Program-made: the position numbers and the translations under genes | Notes under the pieces: generated by a model | The model's input: only the letters and a program-made list of their open reading frames with translations | Databases searched by the model: none | Told to the model about the DNA's origin: nothing | Assembly: GCF_015706575.1 (NCBI RefSeq) | Contig: NW_024037065.1 | Span: 2,418,001-2,482,000 of the forward strand | Length of the DNA stretch: 64,000 bases | From: Patiria miniata | Lineage: Eukaryota > Echinodermata > Asteroidea > Valvatida > Asterinidae | Direction of reading: 5' to 3' | Shown here: piece by piece, positions 13,182 to 25,122 of the stretch | Numbering within the stretch: position 1 is the first letter of the stretch | How the letters are laid out: the number at the start of each line of letters is the position of its first letter

Positions 13182-15226
13182 CTACATGTAGGCCTTACCA
13201 TCAAGATCAAGGTTGATGTCATCCAGAGACTTTCCTGCAGCGTTCTGTATACACCCTTTCTCCAGCAGCATCAGAAGTTTTGCAACCTTTGCCATTTGTA
13301 GTGTGTTCTCAGGAAGCCGGTAGTAGTCTCCGTGGATCTGAATGTCATGTCCTAGAAATCCAGCCAAGATGTCAAGTTCATTGTCTTTCAGGCAAATCAG
13401 CTGCGACATGGTGGCTACATAGTTTTCTCAACTTTGTAGAGGTGACATTCTCTAGATGAGTAGCACCCGAGGCCAAGGCAAACCTCTTCAAGCATTTACT
13501 GCTCTGAATGGTGTGTTACATCCTGGCCTTGCAAACAAGAACTGGTTGCTGTCAAGAACTCCTACTTCCCTTCTTGCAGAAATGAGAAGATAAAGGACGT
13601 GGATCATGCCTGCTGTGAGAAGAACGGGGACTTTTCTTCCCCTCTTTCCCCTAATCTCTACACGTTCAAGTGTGTTGCAAAGTTGTCTCTCCCACGCTGA
13701 GAGGGCTACCTCAACATCCTTGTTCATCTGTTTGGTGTGGCATCTGTATGTGGACACTGTGATTCTTTCCACCTCTCCAGCTCTTCTCCTTTTGAACAGC
13801 ACAAGTTGACACAGTAAGCACTTCGCAATGACAGTCCAGTCTTTCCTCGTGGGCCACTATCTGAGCGACTCTTGTTGTCTTGAATTGTTCTCTGAATGTG
13901 GCTGTGAACCTTGCACACATCTTCAGAGACTGGTAGAACACTTGGTTTGTTAAATTTCCGTGTGTACAGGGTTGTCAGGGCACCTTTAGACACCTTCTCT
14001 CACCACAGGATAGAACACAGCTCTGAAATTTCTCTGCCTTCTTCTGGAGATCGTCTTTGCTGCATTTTATGGCTTCGGTTTTCACTATCTGACTACACTT
14101 ATTCAGGGAGTGTCCTAGTTTCAAGGCCAGTGATGGGGTAGCATACTTTCCAGTTGACCATCAAATCCTGAGACTTGATTCACTGCTTCAACAACATCTT
14201 CAAACACCTGGGGATCGATGCATTCTAAAAGAGAGTTAATTCTCTCATTCTGCTTCTGACAGCCAACAGCAATCTTCCCATTTCCCTTCATCTTTTGACT
14301 GACATGCTGGAATTGATGTACATGGTCCGCTGTGCCTAAGAACTTCATACCAAGCCGTACGATTAGGTCATCGTTTCGAGCTGCCAGGGAAATTGCATCA
14401 GGCATCATTTGCGCAATGACTTTCTCCTTCAAGACAGTGGACACTTCCTTTGATACGGGCAATAATAGAGCACACTGAGCCTGGAGTGACCTTCCCTTAG
14501 ACTTTGCCCCCTCCTTCACTGGACAGCTTTTTTATGCTTTCACATATCACTTCATATGAAATAGCCAAAACATCGGTTGCAAGGTAGGTATAGACTTGCA
14601 TCGAATTCATATTTTGGTCGTTTGTACGGAATTAAGAAGCCACTCTTATTTCTCAGAACCTCTACATTGTGGGCATGATTTCCTCTGTCCCGTAATAGAT
14701 CGAGCAGACCTTTACGTTCTTTCGATTTCAGTGGAAGACTTTGCACATGCCTCACTTCATTTTCTTTTGGATGGTGATGTATAAGGTGCCTTGGCATTTT
14801 GGTGTCGACTTCATACAGTAGGGACAGTAGTGTCTTTTGTCCAACTTCCTACTGTTTGCACTGTTGTTTGTTGCTAGTACCTTCACATCAGTCGATGAGG
14901 ACACCGCATTACTGTTCAAGTCGGACGCAAGTTTTTTCTTGTCGGGAGCTTTGCCCTGCCCTATCTGTGAGAGCTTCCACTGATGCAGTAACAGTTGCAT
15001 CTTGACATCTCTGAGATGTTTCCATGCAGGAAGAGGCTTGATTATTTCGTCTCACAAGTGGCAGTACATAGGACCCATCATCGGAAGCATCAGCTGACTC
15101 TGGAACATAAGATGAGTCATCACTTGAGTATTCTTGTGATGACGCTGCAGAAAATTGATCTTCAGCAAATCCACTGGACGTCACTTCAGAAAAATGCCTG
15201 CAGCGATGTACATGCTGCAACATGCA
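13182..15226 (-). pseudogene. Zinc-finger plus tyrosine-recombinase-like body of the SET fusion gene (decayed)
   Basis: Read right to left. A phase-0 acceptor at 15226 (TTTTTTCAG) leads to VCMLQHVHRCRHFSEV and an acidic Ser/Asp/Glu linker. Next come a CPYCMKS / H / H zinc-finger-like block (about 14850-14770), RKGLLDLLRDRGN, CNRCFGYF and LLLPVSKEVSTVLKEKV. Then comes a C-terminal part with LFKRRRAGEVERIT, EIRGKRGRKVPVLLT, STKLRK, LGHDIQIHGDYYRLP and TLQMAKVAKLLM. The Arg (RRRAGEV), the GHD and the Tyr of YYRLP fit the layout of a tyrosine recombinase catalytic domain, as in Crypton-type transposons. That reading is inference. The coding frame changes at least five times (for example near 15000, 14540, 14130 and 13800, and between KLRK and VATMSQL near 13420), so this copy is dead. 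Confidence 0.65.
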
Positions 15227-16560
15227 TACCTGAAAAAAACGAAATGAAGTACAATGCTTTATTAGAGTCTTATAATAATTAACATACAACAAGAAAAATA
15301 AAGCAGCTGAAACTTTAATACTATATGGGAAAAAAAGTACTTAAGTTGTTCTTTATCCTTGCTGAAACGTAGCACTATTCAATATTGTTGTACTTCAAGT
15401 TCCTCGTGTAGAAATGTTTTTTTTTCAATTAAACAAAATATTTCAACATCGTTTGGCAATCTGGGTAGTTCTTTTCAGGCTAATTCTTTCTTAATACGCT
15501 GAATTATTTTATTCCTTCTAATGGCACAAATTTTTGGGGTCCAAATAAAAAAAAAAATAAGGAATTGAAAGGCTTCATTCTTTAGAACAAAAAACACTGA
15601 ACACTTTCGACATGCTAATTGTACAAGAGAAGTACATGTAAACAGCTTGATCACAACAAATTATATTTTGGGAAGAGCAATGGCAGACTTCTGCAAACAA
15701 AGAGTAGTGGCAAAAGAAATGACAGTGATATGCCACTACGCTTGTTTCAATATACAAGTGAGGATATCCACTGAATACAGCAACAGAACTGAGAGTGATG
15801 TGCCGCTACTCTAATTCTATTAATGCACCACCTACGCTTTTTGTTTTGCATGGTTATTTATACAAGCTATCAGAGTCACAACTTACCCCTTGGTCTGATG
15901 AATGCTCAGGCTGATTTTCTTCCTGCATAGACACAACCTGGTGAGAGTATTCTTGTGATGAAGCTGCAGAAAGTTAATCTTCAGCTAATCTACTGGACGT
16001 CACTTCTGAAAAATACCTGCAGCGCTGTACATGCTGCAACATGGATACCTGAAAAACGCAAAATGTAGTACAATGATATATTAGAGTCTTGTAATAATTA
16101 ACATACAAGAAGAAATAATAAAGCAGCTGAAACTTAAATACTATATAAGAAAAAAAGGTACTTAAGTACTTGCTGAAAAGCAATATTCAATGTCGCTATA
16201 CTTCAAGTTCCTTGGGTAGAAATGTTTTTTTCAGTTAAACAAAATATTTCAACGTCGTTTTGCAATCTATGTAGTTCTTTTCGGGCTGATTCTTTCTTAA
16301 CACTCTGAAATATTCTATTCCTTCCTATGGTACAGGTTTTTTGGGTCCAAATAAAAAATAAAGGAAATGAAAGGCTTCATTCTTTAACCCCCAAACACTG
16401 AACACTTTTGACACGCTAAGTGTACAAGAGAAGTACATGTAAACAGCTTGATCACAACAAATTATATTTTGGGAAGAGCAATGGCAGACTTCTGCAAACA
16501 AAGAGTAGTGGCAAAAGAAATGAGAGAGATGTGTCACTACCCTTGTTTCAATATACAAGT
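15130..16560. repeat. Tandem duplication of about 0.7 kb containing the VCMLQHV exon
   Basis: The stretch from about 15130 to 15780 is repeated at about 15940-16570 with the same order: CTTGTGATGA(C/A)GCTGCAGAAA, the exon border near 15226 / 16050, an AT-rich intron, and GGGAAGAGCAATGGCAGACT. The second copy has point differences. On the minus strand it carries an extra MLQHVQRCRYFSEVTSS exon that runs into a stop soon after. Confidence 0.85.
15887..15922 (-). CDS. 36-nt mini-exon, copy A (E-E-N-Q-P-E-H-S-S-D-Q-G)
   Basis: On the minus strand, TCTATGCAG precedes and GTAAGT follows a 36-nt phase-0 exon encoding 12 acidic/polar residues. It is the last cassette before the VCMLQHV exon at 15226. 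It belongs to the gene at 13182-24300. Confidence 0.6.
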
Positions 16561-17040
16561 GAGGATATCCACTGTTTACAGCAACAGAAATGAGAGTGAT
16601 GTCCCACTACGCTTGTTTTAATATACAAGTGATGATATCCACCAAATACAGCAACAGAAATGAGTGTGATGTGTCACTACGCTTGTTTCACTATACAAGT
16701 GGCGAATATCCACTGTATACAGCAACAGAAATGAGTGAAATGTGCCGCTACTCTTGTTTCATTATATACAAGTGTGGATAATCACTGAATACAGCAACAG
16801 AAATGAGTGTGATGTGCCACTTCGCTTGTTTCATTATACAAGTGAGGATATCCACTGACTACAGCAACATAAATGAGTGAGATGTGCCACTACGCTTGTT
16901 TCAATATGCAAGTGAGACTATCCACTGAATACAGCAACAAAAATGAGTGTGATGTGCCGCTACTCTCATCCTATTAATGCACCACCTACGCTTAGTGTTT
17001 TGCATGTTTATTTAAACAAGCTATCAGAGTCACAACTTAC

Positions 17041-17076
17041 CCCTTGGTCTGATTGATGCTCAGGCTGCTTTTCTTC
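17041..17076 (-). CDS. 36-nt mini-exon, copy B (E-E-K-Q-P-E-H-Q-S-D-Q-G)
   Basis: It has the same GTAAGT donor and phase 0 as copy A. It lies within the roughly 210-bp cassette embedded in the 70-bp minisatellite. Confidence 0.6.
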
Positions 17077-17687
17077 CTGCATAGACTAAACCTGGTGAGA
17101 AATTGAGATCGTGTCAATCAATTGATGCACTCCTTAAATCCATTCAGTCTTTATTAGAAATCAGCCACAGCATAACCAAGCGATGTGCCACAACTCTTGT
17201 TTCAATATACAACTGAGGATATCCACTGAATACAGCAACAGAAATGAGTGTGATGTGCCACTACGCTTGTTTCAATATACAAGTAAGGATATCCATGAAT
17301 ACAGCAACAGAAATGAGTGTGATGTGCCACTTCGCTTGTTTCATTATACAAGTGAGGATATCCACTGACTACAGCAACATAAATGAGTGAGATGTGCCAC
17401 TACGCTTGTTTCAATATACAAGTGAGGATATCCACTGACTACTGCAACAGAAATAAGTGAGATGTGTCACTACTCGTTTCAATATACAAGTAAGTATGTC
17501 CACTGACTACAGCAACATAAATGAGTGAGATGTGCCACTACGCTTGTTTCCATATACAAGTGAGGATATCCATGAATACAGCAACAGAAATGAGAGTGAT
17601 GTGCGGCTACTCTTAATCTATTAATGCACCGCCTACGCTTGGTGTTTTGCATAGTTATTTAAACAAGCTATCAGAGTCACAACTTAC

Positions 17688-17723
17688 CCCTTGGCCTGAT
17701 GGATGCTCAGGCTGATTTTCTTC
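17688..17723 (-). CDS. 36-nt mini-exon, copy C (E-E-N-Q-P-E-H-P-S-G-Q-G)
   Basis: The splice signals are intact (TCTATGCAG acceptor, GTAAGT donor) and the phase is 0. One conservative difference from the other copies is GAC to GGC. Confidence 0.6.
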
Positions 17724-18041
17724 CTGCATAGACACAACCTGGTGAAAATTGAGATCGTTTCAATCAATTGTTGCACTAGTGAAATCCATTCAGTCTTTAT
17801 TAGAAATCAGCCACAGCATAAAGCGATGTGCCAAAACTCTTGTTTTAATCAACAAGTGAGGATATTCACTAAAATGACAGTGATGTGCCACTACTCTTGT
17901 TTCAATTTACAAGTGAGGATATCCACTGAATACAGCAACAAAAATTAGTGTGATGTGCCGCTACTCTCATTCTATTAATGCACCACCTTCGCTTGGTGTT
18001 TTTCATGGTTGTTTAAACAAGCTATCAGAGTCACAACTTAC

Positions 18042-18077
18042 CTCTTGGTCTGATGGATGCTCAGGCTGATTTTCTTC
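18042..18077 (-). CDS. 36-nt mini-exon, copy D (E-E-N-Q-P-E-H-P-S-D-Q-E)
   Basis: The splice signals are intact and the phase is 0. The last codon is GAG instead of GGG, making the donor context AAGAG|GTAAGT. Confidence 0.6.
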
Positions 18078-19934
18078 CTGCATAGACACAACCTGGTGAG
18101 AAATTGAGATCGTTTCAATCAATTGATGCACTCGTTAAATCCATTCAGTCTTTATTAGAAATCAGCCACAGCATAAAGCGATGTGCCACAACTTTTGTTT
18201 CAATATACAGGTGAGGATATCCACTGAATACAGCAACGGAAATGAGAGTGATGTGCCGCTACGCTTTTTTCAATATACAAGTGAGGATATCCACTGAATA
18301 CAGCAACAGATGAGAGATGTGTCACTACTCTTGTTTCAATATACAAGTGAGGATATCCACTGAATAAAGCAACAGAAATGAGAGAGATGTGCCGCTACGC
18401 TTTTTTCAATATACAAGTGAGGATATCCACTGACTACAGCAACATAAATGAGTGAGATGTGCCACTACGCTTGTTTCAATATACAAGTGAGGATATCCAC
18501 TGAATAAAGCAACAGAAATGAGAGAGATGTGTCACTACTCTTGTTTCAATATACAAGTGAGGATATCCACTAAATACAGCAACAGATGAGAGATGTGTCA
18601 CTACTCTTGTTTCAATATACTAGTGAGGATATCCACTGAATAAAGCAACAGAAATGAGAGAGATGTGCCGCTACGCTTTTTTCAATATACAAGTGAGGAT
18701 ATCCACTGACTACAGCAACATAAATGAGTGAGATGTGTCACTACTCTTGTTTCAATATAAAAGTGAGGATATCCACAGAATAAAGCAACAGAAATGAGAG
18801 AGATGTGCCGCTACGCTTTTTTCAATATACAAGTGAGGATATCCACTGACTACAGCAACATAAATGAGTGACATGTGCCACTACGCTTGTTTCAATATAC
18901 AAGTGAGGATATCCACTGAATAAAGCAACAGAAATGAGAGAGATGTGTCACTACTCTTGTTTCAATATACAAGTGAGGATATCCACTGAATACAGCAACG
19001 GAAATGAGAGTGATGTGCCGCTACGCTTTTTTCAATATACAAGTGAGGATATCCACTGACTACAGCAACATAAATGAGTGAGATGTGCCACTACGCTTGT
19101 TTCAATATACAAGTGAGGATATCCACTGAATAAAGCAACAGAAATGAGAGAGATGTGTCACTACTCTTGTTTCAATATACAAGTGAGGATATCCACTGAA
19201 TACAGCAACAGATGAGAGATGTGTCACTACTCTTGTTTTAATATACTAGTGAGGATATCCACTGAATACAGCAACAGATGAGAGATGTGTCACTACTCTT
19301 GTTTTAATATACAAGTGAGGATATCCACTGAATAAAGCAACATATGAGAGATGTGTCACTACTCTTGTTTCAATATACAAGTGAGGATATCCACTGACTA
19401 CAGCAACATAAATGAGTGAGATGTGCCACTACGCTTGTTTCAATATACAAGTGAGGATATCCACTGAATAAAGCAACAGAAATGAGAGAGATGTGTCACT
19501 ACTCTTGTTTCAATATACAAGTGTTGATATCCACTGAATAAAGCAACAGAAATGAGAGAGATGTGTCACTACTCTTGTTTCAATAGATAAGTGAGGATAT
19601 CCACTGAATACAGCAACAGAAACGAGAGTGATGTGCCACTACGCTTGTTTCAATATACAAGTGAGGATATCGACTGAATACAGCAACAGAGATGAGTGTG
19701 ATGTGCCACAACTCCTGTTTCAATATATAACTGAGGATATCCACTGAATACAGCAACAGAAATGAGAGTGATGTGTCACTTGTTTTGTTTCAATATACAT
19801 GTACAAGTGAGGATATCAGTGAATACTGCAACAGAAATGTGTGTGATGTGCCGCTACCATTAATAAATTAATGCACCACCTACGCTTGGTGTTTTGCATG
19901 GTTATTTAAACAAGCTATCAGAGTCACAACTTAC

Positions 19935-19970
19935 CCCTTGGTCTGGTAATGCTCAGGCTGATTTTTCTTC
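19935..19970 (-). pseudogene. 36-nt mini-exon, copy E (defective)
   Basis: The acceptor reads ATGCAC instead of ATGCAG. An extra A plus lost bases shift the frame so that a TGA follows GAAGAAAAATCAGCC. The GTAAG donor is retained. This is the copy nearest the SET exons. Confidence 0.6.
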
Positions 19971-20360
19971 GTGCATAGACACAACCTGGTGAGAAATTGA
20001 GATCGTTTCAATCAATTGATGCACTCCTTAAATCCATTCAGTCTTTATTAGAAATCAGCCACAGCATAAAGCGATGTGCTAAACTCTTTTTTCAATATAC
20101 AAGTGAGGATATCCACTGACTAAATCAACAGAAATTAGTGTGATGTGCCACAACTCCTGTTTCAATATACAAGTGAGGATATCCACTGAATACAGCAACA
20201 GAAATGAGAGTGATGTGCAACCACGCTTGTTTCAATATACAAGTGAGGATATCCACTGAATACAGCAACAGAAATGAGTGTGATGCGCCACTACGCTAGT
20301 TTCAATAAACAAGTGAGGATATCCACTGAATACACCAACAGAAATGAGTGTGATGTGCCG

Positions 20361-21737
20361 TTACAGTCCATTTTAAGAAAATCCAGGAGAGCTGTAAATC
20401 GCTCTCCTCATACCTATCAAGAGAGCAAATCGCTCTCCTAAAAATAAACTGATAAGCCGAAGTACAGAAACAGTCCAAAGAATTGGGTTTTACTCTAGGG
20501 GCCCGCTGTTTTCATTTTCATGCTTTCCAAATTGATGTACTTATGTTTAGAAACATGGGTTCTTGACACCTAAATCACCCCAGCGTGCATGTTTTCACGA
20601 GAATAATTTGAATCAGAATCTTTACACTTACAATGTACTTAGTGGGTATTACAAATCAACACAGTTGTACAGATGTACCTTTAACTTAAAGTATTGGCAT
20701 ATCGTTTTTTTGAGCAGTTTTTTTGACATGCACCCGTGACCATAAAGAAAAAAAATCGAACTTAATATAAAAGTTTGAATGCGTTATTGGAACACTCCAC
20801 TTTTAATTATGCAGACTGTAAAACCCACCTAAAAATTATCAGTCTCTTGGCCATGTGCGTGCTGCACAGTTTGCGCGAAATATTGACGACCATTTTCAGT
20901 CGTCCACTTCAGACTAAGTTGCATAACCAAAGCTTGAAATTTCCCATCGTAGGAACGTCTTAAACATTTTGTTGAGTGACATGGCACTTGGAAGACGGTA
21001 CGTTCCGTACAGTGTTTTTTTGTGGCCCGTCCGGTCCCGCGTAAGAGTACATGTCACGCTCGTCGTACCATTCAACTTCATATGCACAAATTCATGGCGG
21101 AATAAATACATTGTACACCGATACAGTCTTTTTGATGCCGTTATCCTCTGTTTATTGTCATATTGTCCCTATTTGAAAATTCTCTGTAACTTTTTGAGAA
21201 GTGCGATTTTTTACGCTCCTTTGGGACAGTTGAGCGCGGATACAGGATATGTGAAATGCAGAACTGGAAGGCAGTATTTTCCCCTCTTTAAAAACAAAGA
21301 AAATAACAATTTGGCAACAATTACATCACAAGGATCCGTGAATTTTTAAATGTCAAGTAATGAAATATTTGTTTTCAGTTAAGTTGTACGCGTCATGTCT
21401 TTTTTCCAGAAGCCATAAGGGGGCAAAAAGATTTTCTAAGATGTTCTAATCATTTGCAAGTGTTTCTTGTGCATTTGTTGTTTCGATAACGTGACTCTAA
21501 CTCCAAAAATTTCTAGAGGGGACTTCCTTTCTGTGCATTCACAATGAGAAAACATTGTAACACATACCATACCATTAAATGTGTTTATAATCAGCGAAAT
21601 GCAAGACAATTAAATAATGTTTTCAAACAAGATGGGGTACGTAATTTCACTCCTATAAGTAGGCTACTAGACATGTTTGTCCTACTTGTGGACAAACTTT
21701 CAAAACAGACCAAATAACTGGTTCAGTTTTTACTGAC
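20361..21737. other. Intron-like spacer, no gene recognised
   Basis: It lies between the satellite and the last SET exon, inside the proposed minus-strand gene. At 20382-20436 a short inverted motif (CAGGAGAGC/GCTCTCCTC, AAATCGCTCTCCT twice) forms a small hairpin. The open frame at 20969-21349 (+) has no recognisable domain. Confidence 0.5.
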
Positions 21738-22077
21738 CTTCATTCGCCATGGTAGGTCACTGCCACCATAATCATACAGCAGTTGCTCCCCAACTTGAAT
21801 GTCCCTGATGGCAAACAATGCCAAGGCTGGTTTGCTGTCTACAAGAAGTTTGCTCATTTTGCAGTTCGCAACCGACGGTACTCCATCATTCACCAGCCTT
21901 CCAAGGGTCTGAGAGCATGTTACATCAATGCTTTAGGAAAAATAATACATGTATCAAAGATTAACCCTTGCTCTATCCTGTGTGGTTGCCGTGTCACACT
22001 CATGTATTATTTTTCAAGAAAGCCCCTTTTCTCGGCTCAACATCCTTGATGCAGCTTCAACTGTCTTTCTATATTCT

Positions 22078-22177
22078 ACATTGGGGCGACAATAATGCTT
22101 CAAAAAGGTAGGTTTGGGCAACGTGGTGGGTTAGGGTGACAATTTGGTGTTGCCCTATTATAAAAGTCGCCCCAACG
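22078..22177. repeat. Small foldback
   Basis: ACATTGGGGCGACAATAAT at the left pairs with ATTATAAAAGTCGCCCCAACGT at the right, and an inner GGGCAAC pairs with GTTGCCC. It lies in an intron of the SET gene. Confidence 0.7.
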
Positions 22178-23091
22178 TTTTTTTTCAAGAAGAGTTATGC
22201 ACAGAACACTATATTAGGGTGACGGGACTGTCGCCGCATTGAAGTCATTTGTCGGATACCGACCTATTACAGCATTTGGAGAAATTACTTTATGTACATT
22301 TATAATTTATTGTCCAGTATCTTAATGTTTGCAGTGGAGCATGTGAAGAGTTAATTGGTTTTTTCATTGCAGCACATTTCAGACAGCTTTTTTTTTACTT
22401 TGCGCAACTAAAAATAGCCCAATTTGGGATAGTAGACTGCATGCTAGGTTTTGTGCGGTCAAATTGAACAAACTAACCTCATTTTTTTTAACCATGTACA
22501 AAGAAACACATATATGTTGAACCTCTGCTATCAATGCCCTCACTAATGTACCCATCCTCTCTTCTGTGAGCTTCTTTTTTCTGTTATGAGGTCACCAGAA
22601 TACTGCGAGAGAAAATCTCCCCTCTTGAAGCACTGCGTAGTGAACACACCTTTTCCTGATATGTCGAGATACAAGTAGCAAAATAGATTAAAACACCAGT
22701 CTAACATGTATATACATGTAAAGGCCATAGCCAAGAGTTCAAGTGTACAGTAGTTGAAGTCTGTATAGAGACAATAACAAGTAAAACCTAACACTGACAC
22801 GTTTTTATTACCCAAAGACTTACATTTGGCAGTCCGCCAAAAGATTATTGAGTACTCAGAGACAATTCACAAGTACATGCTCTTGTATTGTATTACGCTC
22901 GAGGACAGACAAGAAAAGGAGCACAAAGGGGCCTTTCATTCTTTGGACGACTAGACGGTGCCTATTGTCCTCGAACAACGGTTTGCGTGCTAATCTATGG
23001 GGAATGTTAAAGTATAGGAAACAAAGGGAAACGCGATACCCTGTCCTCGCGGGTTTAGTAAAAAGAGAATGTACAATGTATGTACATGTAC

Positions 23092-23640
23092 CTCATAAAA
23101 GTGAGTACACCCCTCACATTTCAACAGTTAATTTATCATATCTTTTCAATGGACATTGTTACATAAATGAAACTTGATTTTTGTCTAGGGCAGTCATTGT
23201 ACAATATGTGTGGCAATGTAGATTTATTTTGCTGTCTAAATAACATAACAATCACTATTTCCAAAATGGGTGACAACAAAAGTGAGTACACCTCACAGTC
23301 AACATCCCAAACGATGTCCATAGTTTAAATATTTAGTGTGAGCACCATTGTTGTCCAGCACTGCCTTGATTCTCCTGGGCATGGAGTTCACCAGGGCTGC
23401 ACAGGTTGTTGCTGCACAGGTTGTTGTGGGGATTCTCCTCCACTCCTCCATTTTAGAAATAGTGATTGTTATGTTATTAGACAGCATAATAAATCTACAT
23501 TGCTACACACATTGTACAACGACTACGCTAGAATATATTCAAGTTTCATTTCTGTAACGATGTCCGCTGAAACGATATGATAAATTAATTGTTGAAATGT
23601 GAGGGGTGTACTCACTTTTATGAAATAATGTAAATTGAAC
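23092..23640 (-). mobile_element. Tc1/mariner-type element with long TIRs and transposase remnant
   Basis: The outer ends TCATAAAAGTGAGTACACCC and (inverted) GGGTGTACTCACTTTTATGA head arms of about 180 bp (23092-23268 and 23450-23640) that match along their whole length. An inner copy of the tip (AAAAGTGAGTACACCTCACA) lies at 23277. Between the arms, the minus strand reads EEWRRIPTTTCA, then LVNSMPRRIKAVLDNNG and AHTKY. This matches the conserved C-terminus of Tc1-like transposases, in which a short ACAGGTTGTTG stretch is duplicated. It is non-autonomous and sits in the first visible intron of the SET gene. Confidence 0.85.
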
Positions 23641-24416
23641 ATCTGTCCTTATCTGAAGCATACAAACATGCGACTCTTCATTTAAACAAAATGCAGAGAA
23701 GTTCCTTACCAAAATGTGAGCATGTTGTGCAAAGCCAAATACGATGCAATGCCGTTCTTTTTCAGACTCATGTTGACACTTATGTTATCGATACATGTAC
23801 ACATACAAATGTAGTATCCTGGCCATAACCATTATACCATTATATAGGCATTCATACAGAAAGTACTGCGAAACCAGATTATAAATTAAGAAGTACATGT
23901 ATAGATGGTGTGATAACAAGTCCCTACTCTGAGTGTATTTCATTTCTACACTTCATACGCTTTTACAAACCGTAAAGCAGAAGTGAAAGATCTTCCACTG
24001 AATTATGTAGCAGCAATATTTTTTTTTTTTAAATCAAGTGCGTTATTTACCTTTTTTCAAAGTCAGATTTCTGAAAATGTGTTACATACTCTGATAGCTA
24101 AATAGAGCACAGTTGTAACTCTAAATAGTTTATACTTTTGTCTACTTGCAAAGTCTACGTAATCCATGATGTTATTTTTCACACTATAACTTACCGATTT
24201 TTTCACTGATGAAGTGAGCTGCAAAACCATCCTTGTCCTTGCTCTGCTCTATGTAGTATTTTGCTTCAAGTTGTGGATTATTTTTTTTTTCCTTTTTGGT
24301 CTACAGCTTTTGAAAGATCATAAACAATGTAGGCTCATTATAAATTTAGTAGCATATTTCATTTAATTTGTACTGAGCCAATATATTGCCAAACAGGAGA
24401 TCTGCTTGGTAGTGAT

Positions 24417-24799
24417 TAGGCCAAAAAAAGGTCTCCGGTTTCTGGTATGGAGCTTGCCCAAAAAGTGGTGCGGCGACGCGGCTTTTTTTTTGTTACCCGT
24501 TTTTTTTTGCTTCAAAAGTCGGCTGATGACTGCAAATGGTGCCCGACTAAACTTAGTACAAATAGGCCTATATGGGATTGGAAGTCCACAGAGGCCACAT
24601 ACAGCTTATTCTCGACCATAACTCCATCTAAAAACACGTTAAAAATGTGCAGCAGCAAGATTCCAGTCAAACCAGTGAGTTTGGCGGTTTTGGGACATCA
24701 TCTTTCATTGAAAAAAAAAAACGTTTTCATTTTGCCGACGCGCATGGCTACAGCGACGCGTGCGCATACCAGAAACCGGAGGTTTTTTTGGGGGGCCTT
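24417..24799. mobile_element. MITE with CCGGTTTCTGGTA inverted ends
   Basis: The left end TAGGCCAAAAAAAGGTCTCC plus GGTTTCTGGTATG is matched by the right end read inverted (AAGGCCCCCCAAAAAAACCT, CCGGTTTCTGGTATG). It spans about 383 bp, includes CpG-rich internal words (GCGACGCG) and has no coding capacity. Confidence 0.8.
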
Positions 24800-25122
24800 A
24801 TAGATTGATTTATCAGCTGGATAATAAGAAGAAATTTGTCATACAATTTATTTAAACTTCTGCACGGTAAACATGACTATAAACCTCGAACAGAATGAAG
24901 GGTCTATCCTCACTTAGCCCCAGTCTGTGGCCGTACCTTGCGCTGCATACGCAAAACCTTTGTAAATAGTCCTAGGTTACGATTCGCACATTGTAACTTA
25001 GTTGTCTTACCTGTTGGCATTATATAGCCATTTCAGCTAATCTGTTACTGTTCCCTTTGCATTAAAAAATGAGAAGTTTCGAAACAAACTACGTTTTCCA
25101 TGTGTTTTCCGCATTACACCTG

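Larger units (their letters stand above)
16510..20360. repeat. 70-bp minisatellite interleaved with 210-bp exon-bearing cassettes
   Basis: The monomer is about 70 bp and contains CTTGTTTCAATATACAAG, TGAGGATATCCACTGAATA and CAGCAACAGAAATGAG. Runs occupy about 16510-16965, 17170-17610, 17820-17970, 18180-19860 (about 24 copies) and 20080-20360. One to two diverged monomers occur at 15720-15810. The runs are separated by the cassettes that begin TTAATGCACCACCTACGCTT, run through the mini-exon and end GAAATCAGCCACAGCATAAA. Within 18180-19860, groups of three monomers (GCCGCTACGC, GCCACTACGC and GTCACTACTC types) recur as a higher-order pattern. Confidence 0.95.
21738..24300 (-). pseudogene. SET-domain methyltransferase exons (N-terminal part of the SET/recombinase-like gene)
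   Basis: There are three exons on the minus strand. Exon 24300-24195 encodes YYIEQSKDKDGFAAHFISEK and splices in phase to 22655-22493, which starts GKGVFTTQCFKRGDFLSQY and SGDLI. Exon 21930-21738 starts IDVTCSQTLGRLVNDG and holds VANCKM, IRDIQVGEQLLYDYGG and the end DLPWRMK|GTCAGT (phase 0). GxGVF, LVND..NCK and YDYG are the SET cofactor and substrate motifs, of KMT5A-like type. In the second exon a run of six A is followed by a frame that stops, whereas one A fewer reads on through EAHRREDGY. The order and phases point downstream to the mini-exons and the recombinase-like body at 13-15 kb. Confidence 0.72.

Noticed and set aside
23299-23487. Independent small gene ending NNGAHTKYLNYGHRLG
   Set aside because: It is the C-terminal scrap of a Tc1-like transposase between the inverted arms.
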